From Beroe forskalii (Eukaryota > Ctenophora > Nuda > Beroida > Beroidae): DNA of 64,000 nt. The stretch's first letter is position 1; each line of letters starts with the position of its first letter. The translations under genes were made by a program, and so were the position numbers. Below the pieces are notes generated by a model that saw only the letters and a list, made by a program, of their open reading frames with translations, ran no database searches and was not told the origin of the DNA. Where the stretch lies: assembly GCA_011033025.1 (NCBI GenBank), contig WFMF01000002.1, forward strand, positions 2,192,455 to 2,256,454, in the 5' to 3' direction. This document shows, piece by piece, positions 23,122-34,227 of the stretch.

Positions 23122-23321
23122 ATGTTCTTCTCTATAAGAGCCAACTTCGGTGTATCATGCCCTTTACTGTCATACTTATTAAAGGGAACGACCCCATTGC
23201 TGTGAGCTGTAAGCATGGTATCGTGAGTTATCAAGTCGATTGAAGAGAAGACCCGGGCAGAAGTCCACAACCAGGTGAACGCAACCAGCTTTACGCACAA
23301 TACCCAACACTCAGTAGTACG

Positions 23322-23416
23322 TTATAAAATGCGAGTTGTAACACGGCTCTTCAATTAGTACTACCCTTTAATAAATTGTTCTAATCATGTCGTGAGACTA
23401 CTATATAGTGAACAGA
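23322..23416. repeat. Direct repeat of about 95 bp, copy 1 of 2
   Basis: Shares TATAAAA-GCG, GTAACACG-CTCT, AGTACTACCCTT and AGACTACTATATAG in the same order with 24280-24370. The copies are about 0.95 kb apart in the same orientation, which could be LTR remnants or a simple dispersed pair. Confidence 0.7.
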
Positions 23417-23600
23417 GAGGAGTCATCTTGAAGGTTCTGTCAATCACAAGGTGATGAGCTTCAGCAAAGGCAGAGGTTGTCCTGGGTGCCAAGGATCTCC
23501 GGTCTCCGGAGGTGTGGGGTGTACTCAGAGTCCCAGAGGAGCAGTGGTGTACTCAAGGGGAGGGAGGCAGTAAAAAGGGGAGAAGGAGAGTCAGGTGTCC

Positions 23601-23687
23601 CTAGTCATCAGTGTTGAGGATGCTCTGAAGGTGCTGGTAGGTTGTCCGTAGAGTAGGCATGTTGAGATTGAGAATGCGATACTTTTC
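23601..23687 (-). CDS. Candidate terminal exon of an unidentified gene
   Basis: A CCCCCAG acceptor is followed by an open frame EKYRILNLNMPTLRTTYQHL, eight more residues, then TAG. Composition and the clean acceptor look coding, but no family is recognised and no partner exon is firmly placed. An AAGATGGCGACC start-like sequence lies on the same strand near 24268, and another candidate first exon at 27244. Confidence 0.3.
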   Translation of the reverse strand, partial: EKYRILNLNMPTLRTTYQHLQSILNTDD

Positions 23688-24279
23688 CTGGGGGATGAAC
23701 CCCCGTCTATACTAGCCGTAACGAGATACGTAACACGATGTGGACTTAGCAAGTGCTCAAGTGCGGTAATGTTGTTTGGGAACAGTGTGAGATCTGCCAC
23801 AGTATAGAGGCGTAAGACGAACTCGGAGGATTATAAACAGCAGGGCTTTATATGATTTAGATGTCGACAGCGCAGCTGGAGACATTAAAATGCTTTAGAG
23901 TGCGAGGCGAACCCGAGCACTCTAAATCATTTCTGCAGTGAGTTGGAGCATCTATAGTACAATATAGCAGTCGAATGGAATGAAAAAATACTTTGATTTT
24001 AGAGCATTCAAGCTTAAAAACTGCCTTTTCTGTCATATCTCCGCTTCTGCAGCTCAAAAATGAATCTAAACTTCACTGAGATTGGAATTAAATTACAGTG
24101 TATGTCATAACAAACACATGATACTGTTGGTGTGTTCTCAACAATCGACAGAAAAATCCGTAGGCTAGCGTAGTGCAATGCTAGCGCTCGTCAGCTCAGA
24201 CCCCTCTGCCAGGGATGGAAACAGAGCGGGACAGGTCCCAGGGTCGCCATCTTGGAGGAGAGCAATGACCCCAAACACA

Positions 24280-24370
24280 TGATATAAAACGCGTGTAGTA
24301 ACACGACTCTATGCAAATAGTACTACCCTTAAATCGGTCAAAACCTGTCGAAAGACTACTATATAGAAAA
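24280..24370. repeat. Direct repeat of about 95 bp, copy 2 of 2
   Basis: Partner of 23322-23416; see that entry for shared blocks. This copy ends CTACTATATAG and lacks the final TG of the palindrome. Confidence 0.7.
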
Positions 24371-24412
24371 ATTTTTTAACAATGACCTACCTACAGGGGG
24401 GGATGTCACTGT

Positions 24413-24690
24413 CTCAAACTCAAGAAAGAGTGGATTGGGACAGGAACAAATGGGACAAATGGGATAATTGAAACAAATGGGACAGAGAAAATGGAACGAA
24501 TAGACTCAAAAAAGTGAATGTGGACTGGGGCAATCGTGAATTGGGACAAACGGGACAATTGGGACAATGAAAAAATCGGACTCTAATAGTAACTGATAAA
24601 TAACTGATTTTTTTCAACTTTTTGTTTGTTCCAATTGTCCTAGTTGTCCAAAAAACCAGACACCAGTCCCAAACTCAGAAAAAGTAAATT
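24413..24690. repeat. Degenerate GGGACAAATGGGACAA tandem repeat
   Basis: Loose tandem array of TGGGACA(A/G) motifs across roughly 280 bp with an inverted TTGTCC segment near 24633. Non-coding. Confidence 0.65.
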
Positions 24691-24854
24691 GGGACAGGAA
24701 CTCCCTCCATGTCAGTAGAAGCGTTCATTTCATCACGCTTTTCCTCTGCACACTCAAAATATCAAACTTGAAAAGAATAACTGATGTATGTAGCAATACT
24801 GAGTATTATGGCATTCAAAATTCATGGCTTTCAAAATTTAGACTTTTTACCTCT

Positions 24855-24985
24855 GCAACTATTGCATCAAACTTGAGACAAATATATGCAAATCTTGAGG
24901 TAGTTACACTTGAGGTAGTTACTTTTCACTCTGAAACTCTTGCATCAAACTTGAGACAAATATATGCAAATCTTGAGCTAGTTAC
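24855..24985. repeat. Tandem repeat with TTGCATCAAACTTGAGACAA
   Basis: Two near-identical copies of a 75-80 bp unit including GACAAATATATGCAAATCTTGAG and GTAGTTAC. Confidence 0.8.
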
Positions 24986-25284
24986 ATCATGTCGAGCCGT
25001 AGAACCATCAATTCCTCTTTCCTGATGGACATGCTTCAGAATAAAACAAAAGTTCAGAATAAAACAAAAGTTTTCTACAGTGATGAGATAGAGAAATCGC
25101 TACCGTGTTTTTGCAGGACCACTCGGGCTACCCCTCGCCGAGGGGGCGGGAAGAAAGCACGCTGAGAGGGCGTGACGAGTACGCGCCTAAAGACCACTCG
25201 GCTCCGGCTCAGCAAGACGACACGCCCACTGACCGGGGCGTGTTAATTTTAACTTGAATTTGATCGGTGTTATAATTAAAATAC

Positions 25285-25860
25285 CATCAACCCGTTAGAA
25301 GGCAGAAGGACACTACAAAATCAGTTCCTCACTACCTGGAAGTCAGCAATGCCCCTTAACAGTAAATTGAACTTTTACTCTATGGTCAAAAAAGAACTAG
25401 GATTTGAAGACTATCTCAAAATTGAGGATTTCTACAAGCAAAGAAATCTCAGTCTCACAAAGCTCAGAGCCAGTAACCATAACCTTAACTGCGAGACTGG
25501 AAGATATGTGTCACAGCCAAAAGCAGGGTCACCAAGTACAAACTGATAGCGTCTTTTCACAGTCCAAATTCCGGAGAAAATGCTGCAAAATCTGCTCTGA
25601 CCCATCAGCAGAGGGATTTTCCCACCAACCATTCTTCGACCCAATCATCGAGGACGAACAGCACTTCCCTGTTAGCTGTCCAAACTATCATCCACAGCGA
25701 TTAGCAATGGAAGAAGAGGACAAGAGGTGAAGTCAGCGCTGATATCCTGGGAGCCAGGTCGATTGATGATACTGTTTCAAAAGGAATTGACGATGCCATT
25801 TGCCAGATATGTGAACAGAATTATGAACATTCGCTTCCCGAAGCATGATTCGAGCCGATT
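25285..25860 (+). pseudogene. Degenerate LINE-like ORF2 C-terminal remnant
   Basis: Two frames together read like the region downstream of a non-LTR reverse transcriptase: NLSLTKLRASNHNLNCETGRY in one frame, then CCKICSDPSAEG and EDEQHFPVSCPNY in another. This order (basic KLR-SNH, ETGRY, CxxC, EDExHF...CP) recurs at the C-terminus of invertebrate LINE proteins. At least one frameshift and stops break it, and the reverse transcriptase core is absent. Confidence 0.72.
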
Positions 25861-27202
25861 CAGATGAGCCAAGAACTCAAGAAAATAGACATCTACGAGA
25901 AAGAAGAGAAAAGAATGAGAATCTGGGCTCAAGAACATCCATCAATTAATCATCCGTCCACCAAATTTACCTCAATGAATTTTCTGATCTGCTGAACTCA
26001 TGATAACGATCAATTCTTATTACTTACAAATCACACCGAGTTGAATTCATCCTTATTTCTAACAGGCTTTTTCATATAGGGTTCTTTTCATTTTTGGCTT
26101 TTCATATCTTGGCACCCCTTTTAATCATTAACATTTTCTCAGACAAGCTTAATGGTTTCTCTTCATTCTACTTAGCCTTTTTAGTTTTGAGGAATTACGT
26201 TTTTGGCTTTTTAAATTTAGGCACACTTTTCATTATTAACCTTACATTCTCGGACAAGATCATTGGTTTCCTTTCATTCCGCTTAGCCTCTTTAGTTTAA
26301 GGGAAATTTTACGAAAATACGATTTTGGCTTTCTAGTTTCGTTAAGAGTTTCGTCAAGAGCCTCTTTTCGCGGTCTGACATTACTTGGAATAATGGAATA
26401 TACGGTTAAGTATGTTTTGTAATTAGACTGTAATTGATATTTCTTTTTTTCTTATTCTACTAGAATTGAATTTACAAACTCTGTATAACGCCATGCTTTC
26501 CACATTTCTTTATCACCATTCACTTAAAGACACAATCTCAAGTCCCTATCGCCTATTTTTAATTCGGTGTAGAATTCTATTGTTTTGCAATCCTGTAATC
26601 TGTTATCATTGCTGTAGTGTGGTGGTATCAGTTGAGTCGTTTTATGCAATGTACTCCAGTGTGGGAGCTACCCCCCGTTGCCATCTTGCCGGGGCATGAT
26701 GGCTTAGCCAGCCAAGTGGCGGCGTCAAGCCCCTCCTTCTGTGACTGGAGTGAGCAATACCGCCGCAACATTATCTAGGGACTACTTATAAAATGTTTTC
26801 TAATTCAGTATTTCTATTTTCTATTTAATAATTTCAGTTGCAGTGTATTGTACTTCTTTCTACCAACATGCGCACATTCCCGCCCTGGCCAGGGCGGTAA
26901 CTCCCCTCCCCCCCCCACGTAAAAAATTAGTCCTTACTCCTTTTTAAATTGTAAGCTTGATAGACTCTCTGTAGGGTAAAAGTTAGGTATTTGAGTGTCA
27001 CAGTACGAAATCAACGTCAAGGCCCTGGCAAGGGCCAAAATTCAAACACAGTTTGACCTTTGTTAACAATTTTGGACCGTCCGGTACACTCTAAAAGGTA
27101 CAGCGTGTAAAATATACAGCGTGTATAATGTAAAGCGTGTAAAATACAGCGTGTATGTATAATGCATAGCGTGTATAATGTATAGCACATGTAGAAACCT
27201 AC
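25861..27202. other. Spacer, no gene recognised
   Basis: AT-rich sequence including a roughly 125-bp tandem pair (TTTTTGGCTTTT, TTAGCCT-TTTAGTTT) at 26080-26330 and a C run near 26910. Confidence 0.45.
27085..27190. repeat. AGCGTGTA-AATGTA tandem repeat
   Basis: Six or so units of GCGTGTATAATGTATA with small changes, starting about 15 bp from the donor of the candidate exon 27244-27203. Confidence 0.8.
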
Positions 27203-27244
27203 CAGTTTGTTAGGCTCATCAAAGACGGGGGCTGTGCTCGGCAT
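27203..27244 (-). CDS. Candidate first exon of an unidentified gene
   Basis: ATG followed by fourteen codons (MPSTAPVFDEPNKL) and a GTAGGT donor. The peptide looks coding, but no family is recognised and the next exon was not found on the minus strand between here and 23.6 kb. Confidence 0.3.
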
Positions 27245-30200
27245 GTTCTCACCACCTCAAAACAAAACAAAGTGTCAATACTGAAATTATAAACTGAGCT
27301 ATCGGGGGTAATTCACCAAATTGGAAAACAGATGTTACAATATTATTCGGTTTTAACATGTCGAAATGTTTAGGTTTTCGAATTGTAAACAATCGTGGTA
27401 ACATGGACTGCGAGAAATATTTCACCTGGGAACAATTTACAAAATTCTACGCAAACACAGCAAAGGATGACCCTCCCCATTTGTTACTGTACATGCTTGT
27501 GACAATTGACATGCATTCATCAGTGAATAATTGGCTTGTAACCATCGTCAGAATATGCAGTTGCTTGGAGCTGTAACAACAAATATATTACTGTGTGTAA
27601 ATCTCAAATTTGTGGGCAAACCCCGCAGACGATGCCATTTGTACAGCAATGAGCAAAACGTTATAAAACGCACCCTTGAATAAGGCTTTTTTACGATACG
27701 AGCCCGACTCTCTTATCAGAATATCAGAGCAGAATAAACATCCGGTTGAGCTAACCAGATGAAATTTCAGGCATCAAAATCATAGCACAAAGCCCCAAAA
27801 ACGTAACTGGTAAGTTTGTGACTTGAAACTTGTTCTACGGCAGAGCATAAAACTTTAGGCCTCTGAAGTGAAAATATTAACACTTGCAAGTCTTCATTTT
27901 TGACCATTTTTAGGCAGGCGACACTAGGAGAATTTGTGGGCAGTTTGACTAAAGAAGGACGGCTGGCAAAGAATCAGAGGTATCCTTGTCTTCGTACACC
28001 CCACATCACATTTATTTGATTTTGCTCAGACGAAATATCACACGCGTGGCTTGAGCTTGAAGTCGTTCGAGAACCATAAAATACCCTCAGATCACCGAAT
28101 ACGATGTTAGACAGGAGTCTATTCATGGTGAGTTTAGCCTTTAGGGTGTGTCAATTGACGAGCCAAAGACCAAGAAATCACTCAAAAACCGTGATTTAAT
28201 CTTCGTGAGAACTCCAAGCGTGATTTGGAGACGTAATCTCTGAGTCTCTGACTCACGACTGACGACTGCAGTGCAAACTGACATCAAGTAACACAAAAGA
28301 GACACAGCTCACGCTGGATTATGACAGTGAGTAGCAAGTCAGAGTACAAAGAAAAGACGCTGATTAATGCTGCATGCTGGATATGGCATAATGACACTCA
28401 ACTAATCTTCTTATGTACACACTCGAGTAACAACAGAGCTCATCACAATATGATTACAATGTGTAGATTACGCAGGATGCATGACATGTTGCGCTTTTCT
28501 ATGTATCTTATGCCGTAGGTAACACGGACAATTTAAACGATTTTGTGAGTTGTGTGGCGTCAGATTGAGTAGTGGTGATGTTAGTGTGAAGCCATTGTAT
28601 TACTATTAGGATGCAGGATGAGCATAGAGAGATAGAGGAAAACCCTGAAATTGGAGGAGGTTGCGGAACAATCATATTACCACTGACAATTGACATCTGA
28701 CCACGGACAGGTATTTTCTTACCTATTCGGCAAATATGCCAGGAAATGCTAAGAGCCAGACCCATTCTGACAGGAAAGGTGTGATATATGGCCCAATATG
28801 GCTGACAACAATTCAAACACAGCAAGTGAAAACAGCTCACTTGTGGTCGTGATTTCAAGAGCCACCAACTCCGAAAAATTTAAAATTAATTCGGGAAGCG
28901 AACTTGCTACTCCAGGAACCTTTTAAACTTCAACCCATGCCGTAGAAACCGGACTTTCTTGACAGTTAAACCGGTTTATCCGGTTTCACAAACAGGTATC
29001 TTTAAACAGGCTGCTACCCAGCCAGGAAATATACGTTATAAGCGAGCGACACGCATTATTCATACAGAGTTCATCAAATGAGGGGAAGTACTTTGAGCAG
29101 CCCTTGCTACAGAGAAGTTAGAACATTCTACTATGTGAAAGAATGCTGAATCCTACTATGCGGAAGAATCCTGGATAATTGCAGTACAATAAGGGATATT
29201 TATGACTATCTAACCTTACATAAGTTAACTAAAATATAACAAATCATTTGATACAAACTAGGATCTATAAAATACATAGACACGCGCCTATCAAGAGTAA
29301 AGGTACAACGACAAAGTTGACACTTTTCATAAAAAGAAAGAAACGGACACGCTATAGAATCTACGTCCTAGTACCTATTAACCTAGTTACATCTAATAAT
29401 GTGACAATTTTATAATCAATAATTGAACCGAGTCATAAATCAAATTTATCAATTACAATCAACAATTCGTTCTAGAATATCAAAGACCCGAGACCGGTCA
29501 CTACCCAATGAAGTAATGAGGAAGATAGATGCCTCGACTATTCAGTATTTGTTGTATACTTAAGACACTATAAGTTGCCCAAATTTGATTTATAAAGAAG
29601 TAAAGCCTGAACACCAAGGATCACGCAGGTCAAAAACTTAGAAATAATTCTTCAGAAATTTCCACGACAGTTTCCAAACTGGAATATACTGTTTAATCAG
29701 TATCACATGCGTACAAATTGATGGTTTTGGAAATTGGCGAACTGAGCACCTGATAGCAACAGATATTGTTCAGTAGAGCGTATGAAGCAGTGCAGCCTTT
29801 GGGCCTAATGAACTGCATCGTTAATTTTGCACTTCACAGACTCAACAGTCCTGAATTCCCAATTCCCAAATGGCTTAAAAACTTATTCCCAGTAAGGAAG
29901 CAAAATAAAAAGCGAAAATTCAAGCAATCCAACTCTCCAAACAAAGGAAATCTAACTGTCCACAATTTGACAGGGACATTGAAGCAATAAACTGAGTTTT
30001 GCATTCAGAGGGGGCTGGAAAGCCTCCCGTGGCATATGAGCCCGAGGGTAGAGAGGCGAACTTGTTACGAAAAACATGGAAGAGCTTATAATTGAAAGCT
30101 GCGGAACGTCAGTGACAGCGAGCTTATATGCAGTGCATAGGTATAGTGTAGAATGAAGCCAGACAAGGCATTCACAAGTTCATACTTTCATAGGGAGATG

Positions 30201-30480
30201 TATATACATCATACATCAGAATGTATATACATTGTGTCAAGCATTTTAATCTGGCTTACTGCCCAGTGTCTCACAGCTTTCAGGTTGAGCGATGTAGAGA
30301 CAGTGATGTAATTATTTTAGAACCATTTTGCCATGTTAGGCACTGAAAAAAACTGGGGCCAATAACATTAAAACAAGATTTTAAATTGAAGGAGATCGGG
30401 GTCAGCTTTTAATTTGTCCAGATAATTGTCACACTTTTGTATCTTATCGGAGAATTTCATTTCAACAGGAACTATCTTTT
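27245..30480. other. Spacer, no gene recognised
   Basis: Open frames of 60-116 residues occur (for example 27358-27576 and 29766-29990 on the plus strand) but show no family resemblance or consistent exon borders. Confidence 0.45.
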
Positions 30481-30484
30481 CGTC

Positions 30485-31425
30485 ATTTCAAGGAAGGTAA
30501 GGTAGGAGTAGGAGGGGCTGGTCATCACTCATCAAGGAAGGCGCGATAGGTTTATGAGGGGCTGGTCATCACTCGTCAAGGAAGGCGTGGTAGGAGTGGG
30601 AGGAGCTTTCTACCTACCTTTTCAACCTAGGCGTGATACTGTGATAGGAGTAGGAGGGGCTGGTCATCACTCGTCAAGGAAGGCGTGGTTGGAGTTGGAG
30701 GGCTTCCTCTAATAAGGAAGGCAAATTAAGAATCATTCCTTGCCGAAGTGATATAACAGCAGACTCTGCGAGTTGGGGCGCGCGAAGGTGGTCAGACTCT
30801 TATATGTAATCCATCCTCAGGCTGATTCATTTTACAGCAGCCTACGCTCCTACGCTGCTGTACGAGATTCGAACGAAGGGTAATTAGTGTTCGAGTGTAG
30901 GTATTAAGTTGTTTGGCTGGTCAGTGGTCATCACTCGTCAAGTAAGATGTGGCGTGGAAGGAGTAGGGCGGTCTGGTCATCACTCGTCAAGGAAGGTGTG
31001 GTAGGGGTGGAGGGGATGGTCAACACTCGTCAAGGAAGGCGTGGTAGGAGTAAAAGGAGCTGGTCATCACTAATCTAGGAAGACGTGGTAGGAGTAGGTG
31101 GAGATGATCATCACTCGTCATGGAAGGCTTGGTAGGAATAGGAAAGGCTGGTCAATGGTCATCACTCGTTAAGAAAGGCGTCGCAGTAGTTGGATAGGCA
31201 GGCATCACTCGTCAAGAAAGGCGTAGAAGGAGTAGGAGGTCAGTGGTCATCACTCGTTAAGGAGGGCATGGTAGGAGTATGAGAGGCTGTTCATCACTCG
31301 TCAAAGAAGGAGTGGTAGGAGTATGAGAGGCTGTTCATCACTCGTCAAAGAAGGAGTGGTAGGAGTAGGAGGGGCTGTTCATCACTCGTCAAGGAAGGCG
31401 TTGAAGTAGTAGGAGTGGTCAAAAA
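30485..31425. repeat. Minisatellite of about 45 bp: GGCTGGTCATCACTCGTCAA
   Basis: Around 17 degenerate units, each with CTGGTCATCACTCGTCAAGG then AAGGCGTGGTAGGAGTAGGAG. Interrupted near 30690-30920 by unrelated sequence. Non-coding. Confidence 0.9.
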
Positions 31426-31439
31426 ATGCAATGAAAAAT

Positions 31440-31745
31440 GACTCCACCCGCAGTGGAGGGCTTTATATGTGTCTGTTGACACCCAATTAAACATGACGAA
31501 TGCGCACATTCCACATTCCCTCCCTTTTGACGTTGACACCATTCGTATGTTATGACGTATGACGTATTTTGATTCGTACGCTTTCCACATTCCAGCAATA
31601 TGACGTTGACACCATTCATATGCTATGACGTATGACGTATCTTGATTAGTACGCATTACACATTCCAGTGCTCATGACGTTGACACCATTTGTATCTTAT
31701 GACGTATGACTTATTTTGATTCCAACGCACATTCCACATTACATC
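31440..31745. repeat. Tandem repeat rich in TGACGTATGACGTA
   Basis: Three to four units of about 85 bp containing GACGTTGACACCATTCGTAT and ATGACGTATGACGTA(T/C)TTTGATT. The repeated TGACGT half-sites could bind bZIP factors, but this is only a motif match. Confidence 0.85.
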
Positions 31746-34227
31746 CCTAAAATCAAATTTTCCTAGAAAGTTTGAGAATGGCCAATGGTATTCAGAAGTA
31801 TCTTGAAACTAAAAACATTTTGTAGTAATTTGTTGCACTATTGTCGAAACATCATATCGATTATTTAGCACGTGCGCGCGGCTGGTGGATGCATGAATGA
31901 AAATGCACGAACGAATTTTCAATTAATTGAATGAATGAATTGCATTGACATGAAGAATTGAATTAATTAATTAATTAATTTAATTTTTCGAAGCGCGCAA
32001 GAATCATCAACAATGATTTATCGCGCCGTACGCAATAAAAACTGTTTCTATGGTACTGCCCGAATTCAATATAGCGGGAAGAACTCTTTACTCAAATTGA
32101 ACTTGTTTACTCTATCATAGGTTTAACTTTCGAAAGCACTTCAGGTTTACAATTTACAAACCCTAAATCTTTCAGAAACTTTATACCTTACAACAGCAAT
32201 CCTATTACAATAATGGAAGTTTACGATGCTAGTTTCCTATAGGAGTACGAAGCGTTCAATACGATTCTGACTTTTACCAATCAATTTTGGCTGATTTAAC
32301 CCCCTCCCTCGTAATCAAGCTACAGTAGTTGTATTTGTTACATAACATGTAACGTAATCATTCGAAACCCCTTCTAGGTGATTACGTAATATGTGAACGA
32401 TCCCATACGCATCTGACTTTAACCACTGATGAAACGTCTATAATAGTATGGAGCTATAGCAAGAAAAGGGATGAATATCCATGCGGTAAATTTTGGACTC
32501 ATAATCGCAACTCCTAAGGTTCAACTATCGGTAAACTTATATCACAAAGTCCTAACGTAAGAAACAAACTAAACTAAAAACTTAGTTAATATCTATAACG
32601 ATCTTAGTAAAGTAATAAAACACATGGAGACATGTTGTTCTAGGGCTAAGAAGGGAGAGGCAAGCACATCCATTGATGAAAAGAAACTAATTTTGTTAAG
32701 ACAAAGAATAGGATAAATTGGGAACTCTAAACCGGTTGAGCCCCATGAAAGTTCGTAATTGGTTTGTGAGGACAGAAGCAGTTAGCGATAACATTAGGCT
32801 ATACATTCATACAATAGAACCAGTTAGCGAACTGAACTGGACGCAAAAGGACACGCCTGTTGCTAATTCTTAGATGTAGATTGAAGATACAAAATTATTG
32901 GAACGTAGGAAAAGCACAAACATAGGTTAGTGAAGGGAATGGAAGGAGTTAGATAATATCAGGTACGACACGTTTACTTTAAGTCAAAACAAGGATACAC
33001 TTACCGACTTGAGCTTTTGTTCTTCAACAAAACCAGCCTTCCTATAAGAAAAGGGGATGTTAGAGATGTGGCTGCAATGTAATCTGAAGAGGAAAAGGGA
33101 TATGATAAAATACCACATCGATATATAACCAAAACGTCAAAACTGATAAACATAACCTCAAAAAGTGATTACTTTAAAGATAATATGATAGTTAGGCAGT
33201 TAACCGAAACCTCCAAAAGTCTGAATCATGCTTTTTTCTTCTTTAAATCACACTTTTTATCGTTGAATTTCATAAGTTAATACTTTTATCTAACATAATA
33301 GTTATGAATAGATCAAATTGCACTACTTCCGTATAACTGCGGTTTGAAGATATGGATATACTTTCAAAAACATGTGTAACTCACTTTCATCTGATACCTT
33401 TAGTAAATGAAACTTTACTGTGAGTATTGATGAAAAGTTAAAAAAGATCTGTTTATAGTACAGGAAATGAAACAGCTGTATTGTTGATAAGATTTAAAAT
33501 CACATAGTCATATGAACTGAAACACTCGTAACTTCATAACTTTACAAACGATAAGAAAATTTATTCATAACTGAAATGAAATTATGTCATTAAATGACAC
33601 GGCAATTATCTATTTCTTTATGCTTTTATTCATTAAACAATCATTGCGCGAATTTCTCTGGAATTTGAAAATATTAAAAACATTGTAACTGGCAGAACGC
33701 TACAAAATACAAATTTGATTACACGATTATAGGTGTTCAACTGTTCAATATTACCCGGCTACCCGCAGCACAGTGTACAAATTGGCTCAACCAATGAGCG
33801 GCAAGTTCATACAAATCCTGGGCTTTAATTGGTCGAACCTCAGACCGTTGGTTTGTAAACTATCAATGATGATAAATAAGGAAACTGACTGATGACATTA
33901 AACTTCTAAAACTCACACTGATTAGGTGTCAAAAACTTACCTGGATATGGAATAAGAAACAGTACCTAGATAATCTGATACTGATTGTTTACAGGATTAA
34001 TTAAGATTATCAATTAAATGTCAGTCTGCTGTAAAGAACTATTTACTTATTTACTATCTAAACTTGACAGTTCTACATCATTTCATTAACTCTGTATTGA
34101 AACTACACTTTTCCCAAACTTCAACTATCTGATGAAACTAGATTAAAAAGATTTAGGGATCCCAACGTGAAATCTAAAACCACTAATTCTGATCCCCAAC
34201 TCTTGGGATATAATCTCTGGGATAGGA
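31746..34227. other. Spacer, no gene recognised
   Basis: AT-rich with no coding signal. CCAAT and inverted ATTGG boxes sit near 33790-33835. Confidence 0.5.

Larger units (their letters stand above)
20751..23600. other. Repeat-rich spacer
   Basis: Short tandem TTCGAACTTC(T/C)G motifs lie at 21095-21205. CCAAT-type boxes (TGATTGGTCC) occur at about 22343 and 22373, a spacing seen in promoters, but no gene start can be tied to them. No open frame looks coding. Confidence 0.5.

Noticed and set aside
29766..29990. 75-codon plus-strand frame with a basic Lys/Arg stretch
   Set aside because: No splice-site support, no family resemblance and an isolated AT-rich setting.
31440..31745. CRISPR-like regular repeats
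   Set aside because: Units are contiguous tandem copies without unique spacers, in a eukaryotic genome.
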